The notes: generated from the sequence alone by a model not told the origin. A stretch of 48,797 nucleotides of DNA from Lactiplantibacillus herbarum (GCF_001039045.1 NZ_LFEE01000042.1:40626-89422); one strand, 5' to 3'; shown: positions 17,254 to 26,117, counted from the stretch's first letter. Numbers and translations are program-made.

Positions 17254-17309
17254 TTGTCAGTAATTACGGAAAGTTGTATGATTTCCTGAAGCAGTACAGC
17301 ATAGTACAG
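17254..17309 (+). promoter_or_regulatory. promoter and operator of the gntR-ABC operon
   Basis: TTGTCA (17254-17259), 17-base spacer, TATGAT (17277-17282). Just past the start of transcription AGTACAG occurs twice in 10-base phase (17293-17299 and 17303-17309), directly before the GGGAGG ribosome site. This is the expected place for an autoregulatory GntR operator. Confidence 0.6.
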
Positions 17310-17324
17310 TTGGGAGGCACGGTG

Positions 17325-17681
17325 ATGCAGATTGATCATGAGAACGGTCAGCCGTATTATAGCCAGCTGGTTACGGGAATTAAACAAGATTTGGCTCATG
17401 GCATTTTGCAGGTCGGTGATCAGTTGCCGTCGGTGCGTGAAATGGCTCGGCAACACTTGTTGAAACCCAATACGGTGAGCAAGGCATACAAACAATTAGA
17501 AGCTGAGCACGTGATTCGAACAGTCGCGGGGAAGGGCACGTATCTGAATACGGTCGACCCGGAAGCGGTACAGATTGAAGTACGACAACAATTACAGCGA
17601 GTTGTGGATCAGGCGCAACAAGCAGGTATCAGTGTGGCTGAATTACAAGAATGGCTCAGAGAGATGGAGGAGATGGAATGA
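17325..17681 (+). CDS. GntR-family regulator, YtrA type
   Basis: 118 residues from the ATG at 17325, which has GGGAGG 7 bases upstream. A winged helix-turn-helix fills residues 10-72 (PYYSQLVTGIKQDLAHGIL, LPSVREMARQHLLKPNTVSKAYKQLE, GKGTYL), with only a short helical C-terminus (about 80-118). That short tail defines the YtrA subfamily, which usually represses an ABC transporter encoded downstream in response to cell-wall antibiotics. The gene overlaps the ABC ATPase start by 4 bases (ATGA), consistent with that role. Confidence 0.9.
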   Translation: MQIDHENGQPYYSQLVTGIKQDLAHGILQVGDQLPSVREMARQHLLKPNTVSKAYKQLEAEHVIRTVAGKGTYLNTVDPEAVQIEVRQQLQRVVDQAQQAGISVAELQEWLREMEEME

Positions 17682-18571
17682 GTTTAGTTGTTGATAAGTT
17701 AAATAAACAAATTGACCACCAAGCAACTTTGGATCAGATCAGTTTTGAAATTCAACCCGGTCAAATCATCGGGGTGATTGGACGTAATGGTGTGGGGAAA
17801 ACAACGCTATTTCGGACGATCAATGGTCAGTATTTGGCGGACACCGGTACGGTTTTGGTGGATGACCAGGTCGTTGCTGATCAACCTGAATTACGGACTC
17901 AGTTATGCTTCATCGATCCGTTGGCTAACTTTTTCAGAGGGGCAACAATCAAGCAAATTCAGTGGTATTACCAAAATGCCTACCCTGATTTTGATAATGA
18001 AAAATTTGAAGGCTTGTTAACGCGGTATGGTTTAACAACGAATCAAAAGTTACGACATTTTTCCAAAGGAACTTTCGGGCTCTTTACGATTATTCTGAGT
18101 GTTGCAACGCAGGCAACTTATCTATTCTTAGATGAACCGTTGGATGGCTTGGACGTGCTGACGCGGAAAAACATTCTCGGTATTTTAATTGATGAAGTGG
18201 CGGATGGCAAACGTTCAATTCTGATTGCATCACATAACTTGGCCGAATTAGAAGGGGTCATTGATCGAGCTTTGATGCTTAAAGATGGTCAGATTGTGAA
18301 TGATTACCAGTTAGAGACGATGCGTAGCAATGCGCGTAAATTGCAATTGGTTTATCGGGATAAGCAGATTCCAGCAGTCGTTCGTGAATTAGGGCGAATC
18401 GTGCACGTTTCTGGTCGGGTGATCGTGGTGGTCTTTGAGGATTATACGGCGACGGTGCAAGCACAACTGGCGGCAACTGATCCGGTCTTTCAGGAAGAGT
18501 TACCATTGTCATTGACGGACTTGTTCTTGGCAAACTTGACGGATCAAACCGATTTTGAAGTGTTATCGTAG
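17678..18571 (+). CDS. ABC transporter ATP-binding protein
   Basis: 297 residues from the ATG at 17678 (GGAGG 8 bases upstream). Walker A GRNGVGKTT (about residues 36-44) and Walker B YLFLDEPLDGLD (about 150-161) are clear. The signature motif is degenerate: RHFSKGTFGLF in place of LSGGQ, as in YtrB/BcrA-type ATPases. The switch histidine lies in IASHNLAELE. It pairs with the permease that starts 11 bases downstream to form a drug- or lipid-handling exporter. Substrate unknown; antimicrobial resistance is inferred from the YtrA-type regulator. Confidence 0.9.
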   Translation: MSLVVDKLNKQIDHQATLDQISFEIQPGQIIGVIGRNGVGKTTLFRTINGQYLADTGTVLVDDQVVADQPELRTQLCFIDPLANFFRGATIKQIQWYYQNAYPDFDNEKFEGLLTRYGLTTNQKLRHFSKGTFGLFTIILSVATQATYLFLDEPLDGLDVLTRKNILGILIDEVADGKRSILIASHNLAELEGVIDRALMLKDGQIVNDYQLETMRSNARKLQLVYRDKQIPAVVRELGRIVHVSGRVIVVVFEDYTATVQAQLAATDPVFQEELPLSLTDLFLANLTDQTDFEVLS

Positions 18572-18582
18572 GGGGCGTTGAA

Positions 18583-19596
18583 ATGACAAATCGTAAATTA
18601 TGGCAATTATTATGGCGACATTATCGAACTTTACTACTGGTTGCCGGTGTATTAATTATATTAGCGGGGATTAAGGAAGGTTTTAGCGCCGTTCATGATC
18701 CCAAGCTATACCTAGTTGATTTCATGAATCAGCAAACTTTTGCCATTCCGAGTGGGGGTAATTTACGGGTGCTGGTTACAATTGTGGTCAGTTTTGTATT
18801 AGGACTAGTCTTGTTTTTGAGTGATAACTTCACTAATTTTGATCAGTATTTATTCAGCCTACCAGTAACGCGGCGGTGGATTTATCGGCGTAAAGTCGGC
18901 CTGTTAGTTGGAACGTTAACGTTAAGTTATGTTCTTATGGAAGGCAGCTATTTATTAATTATTCACCGAATACTGATGGCAAAGCATATCCAGATTAACT
19001 GGACTGCTAGTCTGTATGAGAGCCTAGAATCAATTGCAATTATCTTAACGTTAAGTCTGCTGGCAGCGACGTTTGGACTATGGGTCGGCCACGTGATGGC
19101 CAGTGCACTAGCCGGATTTATCTTTAGTTGTAGTTTAGTGTTTGCGTATAATGGTTTGATTAACATTGTCGCTGGTGTGACTGGTTCTAAGTATCATCAA
19201 GTAGACGTTTTGAATCAACTGAACGGTGATCATTGGAGCGGTCTGGTGACAATTGCAATAATCTGTTTAGGATTAAGTGCTTTCCTATACTGGTTGAATC
19301 AGTGGGCGTTCGAAAAGCTCTCACTTGAAAATAGTCGCGACTTTTTCCGCTTTCCACAGTTGCGGATGGCGGTACTGGTTTTTGCCATTGTGTACTTGAT
19401 TGTGGCAATCAGCTGTTCTCAGTTTGGCTTGGGAATTTTAGGAATGATTACGGATCATTATCGCGAACAGATGCCATTACCAGCAGGAACTGTTATGACC
19501 GTGGCAGTTGCTTACTTGACGTGGAGCCTCGGTCGCTGGTTCCTGTATCGACCTGATAAGTTTCGGGATGTCTGGACGTTTAAACGATTAGAATAG
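18583..19596 (+). CDS. ABC transporter permease
   Basis: 337 residues with about seven hydrophobic segments (beginning LLLVAGVLIILAGI at residue 17, the last near residue 310). A large hydrophilic part between residues 35 and 55 (FSAVHDPKLYLVDFMNQQ) probably faces outward. No helical EAA loop is present, as expected for an ABC-2-type exporter. It follows the ATPase gene at 11 bases and is followed at 12 bases by the Nudix gene. Confidence 0.85.
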   Translation: MTNRKLWQLLWRHYRTLLLVAGVLIILAGIKEGFSAVHDPKLYLVDFMNQQTFAIPSGGNLRVLVTIVVSFVLGLVLFLSDNFTNFDQYLFSLPVTRRWIYRRKVGLLVGTLTLSYVLMEGSYLLIIHRILMAKHIQINWTASLYESLESIAIILTLSLLAATFGLWVGHVMASALAGFIFSCSLVFAYNGLINIVAGVTGSKYHQVDVLNQLNGDHWSGLVTIAIICLGLSAFLYWLNQWAFEKLSLENSRDFFRFPQLRMAVLVFAIVYLIVAISCSQFGLGILGMITDHYREQMPLPAGTVMTVAVAYLTWSLGRWFLYRPDKFRDVWTFKRLE

Positions 19597-19608
19597 GAGT
19601 GCTAAATA

Positions 19609-20037
19609 ATGGCAAAACAACGATATGCGGTGATTCCCGCAGTTTATATGTTGATTAAAGATGCGGATGGAAAGACGTTATTTTTACGACGGCACTTAAC
19701 TGGCTACATGGATGGCCGTTTCAGCTTGGTAGCTGGGCACGTTGAACAGGGCGAAACACCCGTGATTGCGGCAATTCGTGAAGCTCGCGAGGAAGTTGAT
19801 TTGACTTTGAAGGCGAATGATCTGCAAGTCGTGCACACCTGTTACCGGCCACAAGTTGGACGCGTGGACTTCTTTATTCAAGTTGGTGCATGGGCGGGCC
19901 AACCGCGCATTATGGAAACTAATAAGTGTGATGAGCTACGGTGGTCGGCGGAAGTGCCGGATGAATTGATTCCTAGCTTGAAGCCAGTACTGCGAGCGAT
20001 TGGTGAAGGTCAGCATTTCTCAACGTCGACTGAGTAG
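19609..20037 (+). CDS. Nudix hydrolase
   Basis: 142 residues. The Nudix box is GHVEQGETPVIAAIREAREE followed by VDL. All metal-binding glutamates (REAREE) are present, but the Gly near the end of the box (EEXGU) is Asp. The family hydrolyses nucleoside diphosphates linked to another group, such as oxidised dNTPs or NDP-sugars. LRRHLTGYMDGRFSLVAGH is typical of the MutT-like branch. AGGAGTG lies 9 bases before the ATG. Only 12 bases separate it from the permease gene, so it may be the last gene of the gntR-ABC operon. Confidence 0.87.
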   Translation: MAKQRYAVIPAVYMLIKDADGKTLFLRRHLTGYMDGRFSLVAGHVEQGETPVIAAIREAREEVDLTLKANDLQVVHTCYRPQVGRVDFFIQVGAWAGQPRIMETNKCDELRWSAEVPDELIPSLKPVLRAIGEGQHFSTSTE

Positions 20038-20084
20038 AATCTGCATTTAAGTAATATTGGTAATCATGAATAACGATATAAAAA

Positions 20085-20135
20085 AACAACCTAATTTGAC
20101 TGAGACGGAAGCTGTTTCAGTGGAATTAGGCTGTT
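20085..20135 (-). terminator. terminator of the antitoxin/toxin remnant unit
   Basis: Minus strand AACAGCCTAATT / AATTAGGTTGTT followed by T7. Confidence 0.8.
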
Positions 20136-20151
20136 CTTGCAATGGATCTGT

Positions 20152-20335
20152 TTAAAGTGATGCCCGATTAATTGGACGTGATAGAATTGAATGGTCACCG
20201 GTAGCAAGTAGTGTTAGAACTTTATCAGTATTAATCTCATAAAGTAACAGCCAGTTGTTGCATGTCCAGGTGCTTTTTATATAATTTCTTGTAGTTACGG
20301 TCAAAAACTTTAGTTGTTTGAACCTTATTCAGCAT
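20152..20335 (-). pseudogene. decayed YafQ/RelE-type toxin
   Basis: The minus-strand ATG at 20335 overlaps the antitoxin stop by 11 bases, the normal toxin position. It gives 32 residues (MLNKVQTTKVFDRNYKKLYKK, HLDMQQ...) like the start of YafQ-type RNases, then stops at 20237. In the next frame the toxin C-terminus continues: NNWLLLYEINTDKVLTLL, ATGDHSILS, ending at 20152. Intact relatives are about 90 residues; roughly 35-40 middle residues, including the region before the catalytic EPDW motif, are gone. An internal deletion with a frame change explains it. No functional toxin can be made. Confidence 0.8.
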
Positions 20336-20621
20336 CGGCTATGTCACATAAATTTTTTGAGTGAGCATGTAAGCCGGTGCGATTATACTGTTTTAAATTT
20401 TTAGATTGTGCTTCAATCAAAGCCGGATCCAGATCACTTAACTGGTTAGTAGGTCGAAATGGGAGCCCATTATCTGTAATCATTTGATTGATGAAAATTT
20501 TTAGAGCATCGTCTAAAGTAATTCCCATATTATTAGCAATTGTTTCTGCTTGTTGTTTTTGACTAGTGCTTAGATTAACAGTAATTCGAGTTGTTTGATT
20601 GCCTTTAGATGCGTTTAGCAT
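20325..20621 (-). CDS. DinJ/RelB-family antitoxin
   Basis: 98 residues if started at MLNASKGNQ (20621). The reading frame stays open to a TTG at 20681, and none of the possible starts has a good ribosome site, so the start is uncertain. Residues 10-60 (TRITVNLSTSQKQQAETIANNMGITLDDALKIFINQMI) are the ribbon-helix-helix DNA-binding part of DinJ-type antitoxins, followed by DNGLPFRP, the beginning of the toxin-binding arm. The cognate toxin gene is broken. The antitoxin may persist as a repressor or as a neutraliser of related toxins. Confidence 0.8.
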   Translation of the reverse strand: MLNASKGNQTTRITVNLSTSQKQQAETIANNMGITLDDALKIFINQMITDNGLPFRPTNQLSDLDPALIEAQSKNLKQYNRTGLHAHSKNLCDIADAE

Positions 20622-20795
20622 AGGTAGTCTACGTGCTTGATAAGGTCCTGATGCAGTTATTTTAACATGAAGCATGGGCAAAGCTATTTAATTATGTTCT
20701 AAGAGTAACTGTTCTATGTAGAGACTTGTTTAGGATTAGGTTACTTTTGTGTAAATTAGTGAAGCAAAGTGAATGTCTGAAAAATGATGTACGAA

Positions 20796-20850
20796 AATAA
20801 AGCACGCTACGAGATTCCTAAATAGGAGGTAATCGTAGCGTGCTTTATTG
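20796..20850. terminator. terminator of the acetaldehyde dehydrogenase gene
   Basis: 17-base arms beginning AATAAAGCACGCTACGA, with the complementary arm ending GTGCTTTATT. It is very stable and usable from both sides. Confidence 0.85.
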
Positions 20851-20914
20851 ATGTAAAACATAACTAAAACGTTTGGTTGGCGGCAACAACTAGTGTTTCA
20901 GTAATCTTGAAGGA

Positions 20915-22285
20915 TTAACGAATTTTATTTAAGCGTTTGGCAACGGTCTTGATGTTCAATAAGTCCCAGTCTTCCAAATTGTGAGAGATTGAGTTATGAC
21001 CCCAAGTTCCACAGCCCAAAGTAAGTGATGGGGCAACGTTGTCATATTTGAAACCAATGGCTCCTTGTGATGATGGAACGTTGATCAAGGCACGGCAAGC
21101 AGTCATTTCAAGCGCAAACTTGTTCATGACTTGTTCGTCCGTTGTGTGCAAGGCGGCAGTGTGACCTAAACCACCTAAAGCAAGGCTACGTTTCATTAAG
21201 TTGAAACCGGCGTCAGTATCTTTAGCGTGAACCACGGCCAAGACAGGTGATAACTTTTCACGTGACAACACTTGGTCACCACCGATATCGGGAAGTTCAA
21301 CGGCTAAGACCTTAGTGTCAGTTGGAACTTCAAAGCCGGCCCACTTAGCGATTTGCCATGGTGTCTGACCCGCAACTTTAGGATCAACGGCTTGTTTTTC
21401 AAGGTTCATAACGGTACTTTCGAGGGCTTTGAAGTTATCTTCGCCGACAAAGTAAACGCCGTTGTGACTTAATTCACTTTTAACCTGGTCATAGATACTG
21501 TCATCCACGATTAGGTTGGATTCAGAGGCACAGATCATTCCGTTATCAAATGACTTAGACGTGATGACATCATCGACAGCCTGTTTAACATCAGCTGTCT
21601 TTTCAATGAAACAAGGAACGTTACCAGGGCCAACGCCTAAAGCTGGTTTGCCCGTAGAATAGGCCGTCTTGACCATGCCGGCACCACCAGTTGCGATGAT
21701 GGTTGCCACGCTAGGGTGGTTCATCAAAGCATTAGTTGCTTCGAGACTTGGTTGCTCAATCCATTGAATCCAGTCTTTGGGTGCACCGGCTTCAATCGCC
21801 GCGTCACGGATGATTTTACCGGTAGCCACACAAGCTTTTTGAGCGAAGGGGTGGAAACCGAAGATAATTGGATTACGTGTCTTTAAAGCCAGCATCGCAT
21901 TGAAGATAACCGTTGAAGTTGGGTTAGTAACGGGTGTTACCCCAGCAATGATCCCAACTGGTTCAGCGACTTTGATAATGCCACTGACAGGATCGTCATT
22001 GATGATACCCACAGTTTTGTCGTCCTTGATATAGTCGTAGACATTTTTAGCTGCGAATTCATTCTTAGCCACTTTATCTTGGTAATTCCCACGGCCAGTT
22101 TCTTCGATAGCCATTTCAGCTAACATACCACGAGCAGCGTGAGCAGCCTTAGCTAAGGCTGCGACTGCTTGATCAACTTGTTCTTGGTTCATGACTTCTA
22201 AGCGACTAGCAGCTAGGGAAGCGTTTAAGGCTAGGCGATCGGTAGCTTGTTTAACTTCAGAACTTTTATCGATTGTTTTTAACAT
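20915..22285 (-). CDS. acylating acetaldehyde dehydrogenase
   Basis: 456 residues from the ATG at 22285 (AGGAGG 8 bases upstream; the TTG before it is ignored). It matches the aldehyde dehydrogenase half of Adh[29 protein letters not shown], and the catalytic cysteine at residue 252 in NGMICASE. It interconverts acetyl-CoA + NADH and acetaldehyde + CoA + NAD in the cytoplasm. The iron alcohol dehydrogenase half of AdhE is absent, so ethanol formation would need a separate alcohol dehydrogenase. Upstream, Rex-like sites flank and overlap the promoter, consistent with control by the NADH/NAD ratio. Confidence 0.92.
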   Translation of the reverse strand: MLKTIDKSSEVKQATDRLALNASLAASRLEVMNQEQVDQAVAALAKAAHAARGMLAEMAIEETGRGNYQDKVAKNEFAAKNVYDYIKDDKTVGIINDDPVSGIIKVAEPVGIIAGVTPVTNPTSTVIFNAMLALKTRNPIIFGFHPFAQKACVATGKIIRDAAIEAGAPKDWIQWIEQPSLEATNALMNHPSVATIIATGGAGMVKTAYSTGKPALGVGPGNVPCFIEKTADVKQAVDDVITSKSFDNGMICASESNLIVDDSIYDQVKSELSHNGVYFVGEDNFKALESTVMNLEKQAVDPKVAGQTPWQIAKWAGFEVPTDTKVLAVELPDIGGDQVLSREKLSPVLAVVHAKDTDAGFNLMKRSLALGGLGHTAALHTTDEQVMNKFALEMTACRALINVPSSQGAIGFKYDNVAPSLTLGCGTWGHNSISHNLEDWDLLNIKTVAKRLNKIR

Positions 22286-22314
22286 CAATGATTCCTCCTA
22301 TTTGCGACGCCGGC

Positions 22315-22365
22315 TTGTTGTTTATTTCACAAGTCCTATTATAAATACTTTTTCACAAATGTAAA
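22315..22365 (-). promoter_or_regulatory. promoter with Rex-like operators
   Basis: Minus strand TTTACA (22360-22365), 16-base spacer, TATAAT (22338-22343). TTGTGAAATAAACAACAA (22315-22332) just after the -10 matches the Rex consensus TTGTGAAATATTTCACAA at 14 of 18 positions. A further half-site TTGTGAAA (22351-22358) lies between the two boxes. Confidence 0.55.
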
Positions 22366-22547
22366 TAGCTAATTTTAAATTTCAAAAACAAGTTTATTTG
22401 ATTGTTTATTGCTATTATAACGGCATTCTTAAATGAAATTAATGATTACGCTTACATTTTAAATGTAGTGATAATAGTTACTATATTCACAATTGTAAGT
22501 TTTGCTTTTAAATTATGATTATTAACCGGCATTAAATAATTTATCAT
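22366..22547. other. AT-rich spacer upstream of fba and the dehydrogenase
   Basis: Very AT-rich DNA between the two divergent units, without an ORF. It may act as upstream promoter DNA for the highly expressed aldolase gene. Confidence 0.4.
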
Positions 22548-22567
22548 AAATGGAAGGGCTTCCATTT
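22548..22567. promoter_or_regulatory. perfect palindrome upstream of fba
   Basis: AAATGGAAGGGCTTCCATTT: 9-base arms around a 2-base centre, about 90 bases before the fba promoter. Such a short centre suits a DNA operator better than an RNA hairpin. I do not recognise the regulator. Confidence 0.5.
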
Positions 22568-22651
22568 GCCGTAGCGGTGAAAAGCTAGAAATAAGTAGGT
22601 GTTATAGCGGAATAAATATGTCAAATCGGTTATCACTCCTATCTAAAAGTG

Positions 22652-22660
22652 TGCTAAAAT
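22652..22660 (+). promoter_or_regulatory. extended -10 promoter of fba
   Basis: TGCTAAAAT, an extended -10 box, about 50 bases before the fba ATG. TTATCA at 22630-22635 is a possible but distant -35 box. Confidence 0.5.
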
Positions 22661-22710
22661 GAATGTGATTCAAAAATAGATCTCTTAATTAACCTAGGAG
22701 GGTTTACTTT

Positions 22711-23574
22711 ATGTCATTTGTAAATGCTGTTGATATGACACGTAACGCATACGATAACCAATACGCTATTGGTGCGTTCAACACTAACAACCTTGAATGG
22801 ACTCAAAGCATCTTACAGGCTGCTCAAGATACTAAGACACCTGTTATTATCCAAGTTTCAATGGGCGCTGCTACTTACATGGGCGGCTACAAACTCGTTA
22901 TGGACTTAGTTGCTGACACTATGGAAAGCTTAAACATTACTGTTCCTGTTGTAATGCACTTAGACCATGGTAACTACGAAGCTGCTAAAGAATGTATCGA
23001 AGTTGGTTACTCTTCAGTTATGTTTGATGGTCATGACCTACCATTTGCCGAAAACTTAGAAAAGACTAAGGAAATCGTCAAATTAGCTCATGCTAAGGGC
23101 ATCTCTGTTGAAGCCGAAGTTGGTTCAATTGGTGGTGAAGAAGACGGTATTATCGGTGAAGGTGAATTAGCTGATGTTGAAGAAGCTAAGACTTTAGCTG
23201 CTACTGGTATCGACATCTTAGCTGCTGGTATCGGTAACATCCATGGTAAGTACCCAGCTAACTGGACTGGCTTACACTTTGACCGTCTTCAAGAAATCTC
23301 AGAAGCAGTTAAAATGCCATTAGTACTTCATGGTGGTTCTGGTATTCCTAAGGACCAAATCGTTAAGGCTGTTGAATTAGGTATTAGCAAGGTTAACGTT
23401 AACACTGAAAACCAAGTTGCTTTTGCTGACGCAACCCGTGCTTATATCGAATCAGGCGCTGACCAAACTGGTAAGGGCTACGATCCTCGTAAGTTATTGG
23501 CTCCTGGTAAGAAAGCTATTCTTGACGTTGTTACGTCACGTATTGGCTGGTTCAAAACTCCAGCAGTTAAATAA
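22711..23574 (+). CDS. fba: class II fructose-1,6-bisphosphate aldolase
   Basis: 287 residues, the usual length of the short class II aldolases. It splits fructose-1,6-bisphosphate into dihydroxyacetone phosphate and glyceraldehyde 3-phosphate in glycolysis. Metal-binding histidines are visible in HLDHGNYE (about residue 84), NIHGKYP (about 179) and LHGGSGIP (about 207); the last two motifs also hold the phosphate-binding residues. Codon use is strongly biased (GCT, GTT, GGT, AAC, GAA), as expected for a major glycolytic enzyme. AGGAGGG lies 9 bases before the ATG. It is transcribed alone between an extended -10 promoter and a strong terminator. Confidence 0.96.
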   Translation: MSFVNAVDMTRNAYDNQYAIGAFNTNNLEWTQSILQAAQDTKTPVIIQVSMGAATYMGGYKLVMDLVADTMESLNITVPVVMHLDHGNYEAAKECIEVGYSSVMFDGHDLPFAENLEKTKEIVKLAHAKGISVEAEVGSIGGEEDGIIGEGELADVEEAKTLAATGIDILAAGIGNIHGKYPANWTGLHFDRLQEISEAVKMPLVLHGGSGIPKDQIVKAVELGISKVNVNTENQVAFADATRAYIESGADQTGKGYDPRKLLAPGKKAILDVVTSRIGWFKTPAVK

Positions 23575-23591
23575 TTGAATCTTTGATTCAG

Positions 23592-23622
23592 AAAAAGTCG
23601 ACTCTTGGGAGTCGGCTTTTTT
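23592..23622 (+). terminator. terminator of fba
   Basis: GTCGACTC / GAGTCGGC stem extended by A/T pairs and followed by T6. Confidence 0.9.
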
Positions 23623-23666
23623 CATACATAAATAAAGGTCTAGTTTTGTGTTGTGGGGATCAATGC

Positions 23667-23701
23667 AAAAACACGTCTGAGATAAAATCTCAGACGTGTT
23701 T
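23667..23701 (-). terminator. terminator of the GPH transporter
   Basis: AAACACGTCTGAGAT / ATCTCAGACGTGTTT with a 3-base loop, ending next to the transporter stop codon; T5 follows on the minus strand. Confidence 0.88.
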
Positions 23702-23702
23702 A

Positions 23703-25022
23703 CTATTCCGCGTGAATGACCGTTTGTAATTGCTTTTCGTTATAGAAGAGCAGAACGATGAACATTACCAAGTAGAGCAGTAGTGGTAACCAAGCATAGT
23801 TCAACGTAATCATGTGTTGAGTTGCCACGTTTTGCGCGTGATTGGCTGTGTAACCGCTCAGGTGGAAGAGGCCAGCTGTGACCAGACCACCGAGTCCTAA
23901 GCCGACGTTGACGCCAAAATCGTCGGTTGAAGCTAAGATGCCTTCTGCCTGAATTCCGAGGGCCGTACCATAGCGGATTGTATCTGCAATCATGATGGAT
24001 ACAAGACCAACGATTAGACCATTACCGACCGCGTTGACGAGGGTGCCACCGAAGATTAATGGCAGGTGACCTAGTGTGGTTCCTAGGCCTAAAACAAGTT
24101 GACCGATTGCTGCGGTAATAATTCCGACCAACATCGTCTTTTTATTGCCATGGTGATTTGCTAACCGCACGATTAGAACAACTCCGATTAACGAGGCAAA
24201 CGTAAAGGCATTGACCACTGGGACGAGATCTTCGCGATTGATCAGATATTTGAAATAATAAATGGTTGTTTGATTCTTAATGGCAGTTGTCAGCCAGAAC
24301 AACAGAATCACACCTGAGAGCACGAACCACGGCTGATTTTTCTTCAGCATACCCCAGATGATTTTTGCTGATTGATGTGGCTGCTCAGGCTGGCTGAACC
24401 GTTCACGTACTTGAAAGAAGGTATTTAAAATCAGGGCCAACGAAATCACACCGAATAGGATAATCGTGAGTAAGAAGCCATGTTGCTGATTACCACGACC
24501 AAAGAACGCAACGAGTGGCAGCGTGAAGACAGCGACGATAATCTGAACACTGCTGCCGAAGAATTGCCGAATAACCCCTAATAACGTCAGTTCACGTTCG
24601 TTTTGGGAAAGTGCCGGTAAGATCGAAGTGATCGGCAAGTTGACGGCGGTGTAGAAGAATCCTAATCCTAAGTAGGTTACGTATGCCCAGACCAATTTGC
24701 CAGTATCGTTGAAGTTTGGCGTTACAAAAGTTAAGACCGCAAAGAGCACGTACGGTAACGCGTACCACAGAAAGAACGGCCGACTCTTGCCGAAACGTGA
24801 GTGGGTGTGGTCAATCATGATACCGATAATTAAGCTTTCGACGACATCGGCCAAGCGGGCAACGATGAACAGAATCGCAGCGGCGCTCGTGGAAAGGCCG
24901 TAAACATCCGTATAGAAAAATAGCAGGTACGTGGTCATCATTTGAAAGACCAGATTGTCCGCGGCGTCACTGAGCCCATAACTAATTCGCTCAGGCCACG
25001 CGGTTTGCCAAGGTTGTTTCAC
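23703..25022 (-). CDS. GPH-family sugar:cation symporter
   Basis: 439 residues from the GTG at 25022, with AGAGGTG 7 bases upstream. The longer frame to 25121 adds 33 residues without a ribosome site. About 12 membrane segments are predicted. The N-terminus PERISYGLSDAADNLVFQMM, then FFYTDVYG and DHTHSRFGKSRPFFLW, is characteristic of glycoside-pentoside-hexuronide transporters (MelB, XylP relatives). No PTS IIA domain is fused at the C-terminus, unlike LacS. The sugar is not evident and there is no neighbouring glycosidase. Transcribed alone. Confidence 0.85.
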   Translation of the reverse strand: MKQPWQTAWPERISYGLSDAADNLVFQMMTTYLLFFYTDVYGLSTSAAAILFIVARLADVVESLIIGIMIDHTHSRFGKSRPFFLWYALPYVLFAVLTFVTPNFNDTGKLVWAYVTYLGLGFFYTAVNLPITSILPALSQNERELTLLGVIRQFFGSSVQIIVAVFTLPLVAFFGRGNQQHGFLLTIILFGVISLALILNTFFQVRERFSQPEQPHQSAKIIWGMLKKNQPWFVLSGVILLFWLTTAIKNQTTIYYFKYLINREDLVPVVNAFTFASLIGVVLIVRLANHHGNKKTMLVGIITAAIGQLVLGLGTTLGHLPLIFGGTLVNAVGNGLIVGLVSIMIADTIRYGTALGIQAEGILASTDDFGVNVGLGLGGLVTAGLFHLSGYTANHAQNVATQHMITLNYAWLPLLLYLVMFIVLLFYNEKQLQTVIHAE

Positions 25023-25116
25023 AATTAACACCTCTAAACATAGTTTTATGCAATTTAATTTTAACCTATTTAAAATAATAATCATATTTAAAGTACCACT
25101 GATAGCGGGATAAGAC

Positions 25117-25160
25117 AGCAAAAGACCCTTTAACCTGTTGTGTTAAAGGGTCTTTTGCTG
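25117..25160. terminator. terminator of the SPFH operon
   Basis: 18-base perfect arms beginning AGCAAAAGACCCTTTAAC around a 7-base loop, between two minus-strand units. Confidence 0.9.
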
Positions 25161-25195
25161 ATTTAAATTGAGTAATTGTCTTTTTTAAACTGGTA

Positions 25196-26104
25196 TTATG
25201 ACGGGTTATTAGTCAGTTTGCCAATTTTAGTTAATGCTGGAATTAAGCCGAGGCTATCCAACGTCTGGTTTGGTAAGACGACGGTGTTAGCTTTACCGTC
25301 TGCCAAAGCTTTAACGGCTTCGGTATTCTGGAAGATGAAGTAGTTTTCAGATGATTGCGATAAGGCTTCGTTCAAGATCCGAGTCCGGTAAGCATCGGCG
25401 TCCGCTTCTGTCTGAACGGCGGTTGCTTTGGCGGTAGCGCTATTAACTAACGCTTCATTTTGTGCCTTGTTAGTTGCCAGTAACGCTTTATTGTTGGCTT
25501 CGTTTTCTAAGGTAATCGACTTGCTCTTACCTTCAGCGGTTGCGATGGTAGCGTCCCGTTCACGGGTAGCTTGCAAGAGTTTGTTCATCGAAGCTTGGAT
25601 GTCAGCGGAAGGATTAACCGAGTCAATATTGACCCGATCAACGTTCAAACCATAACCGGCTGTTACAGATGAAATTTCTTTGAACAACGCAGCGTTAATT
25701 TCTTGCGTCCCGTTCAAAACTTCATTAAGTTCTTTATTCCCAATGATTCCACGAAGTGCTGCCCGCGTATCTTGAATCATACTACGAACAGAATCCTCAT
25801 TTTTGAAAACAAAATCTTCGATATTAGTGACGTGATACTTCAGTGAAATTTTAACTGAAATTTCAGCGTTATCTTTAGTGATAACAACTTGTTGATTAAG
25901 ATCGACCGGTGTTTGAGCGGTATTTACCGTAATAATCCGTGAGATAAATGGTTTGATAAAATGAATCCCAGAATCTAAGACCCGTTCGAACTTCCCGAAA
26001 GTTAAGACGACCCCCTGATTAGGCTGCGTAATAATTCGAATGGACGCAGCCAACGTTAAAATAACGAGTAATACGATGATGATGCCAATAATTAGACCTA
26101 ACAT
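25196..26104 (-). CDS. SPFH/band 7 membrane protein
   Basis: 302 residues. One N-terminal membrane segment (3-24) is followed by an SPFH domain (about 28-190: IITQPNQGVVLTFGKFERVL, SVRSMIQDTRAALRGIIGNKELNEVL) and a long coiled coil rich in Ala, Glu and Lys (about 175-255). This is the paraslipin/QmcA layout: proteins that form large oligomers in the membrane and organise lipid microdomains or shield proteases. It lies 13 bases downstream of a short NfeD-like gene, its usual partner. Confidence 0.9.
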   Translation of the reverse strand: MLGLIIGIIIVLLVILTLAASIRIITQPNQGVVLTFGKFERVLDSGIHFIKPFISRIITVNTAQTPVDLNQQVVITKDNAEISVKISLKYHVTNIEDFVFKNEDSVRSMIQDTRAALRGIIGNKELNEVLNGTQEINAALFKEISSVTAGYGLNVDRVNIDSVNPSADIQASMNKLLQATRERDATIATAEGKSKSITLENEANNKALLATNKAQNEALVNSATAKATAVQTEADADAYRTRILNEALSQSSENYFIFQNTEAVKALADGKANTVVLPNQTLDSLGLIPALTKIGKLTNNPS

Positions 26105-26117
26105 AATAAAATCCCCC

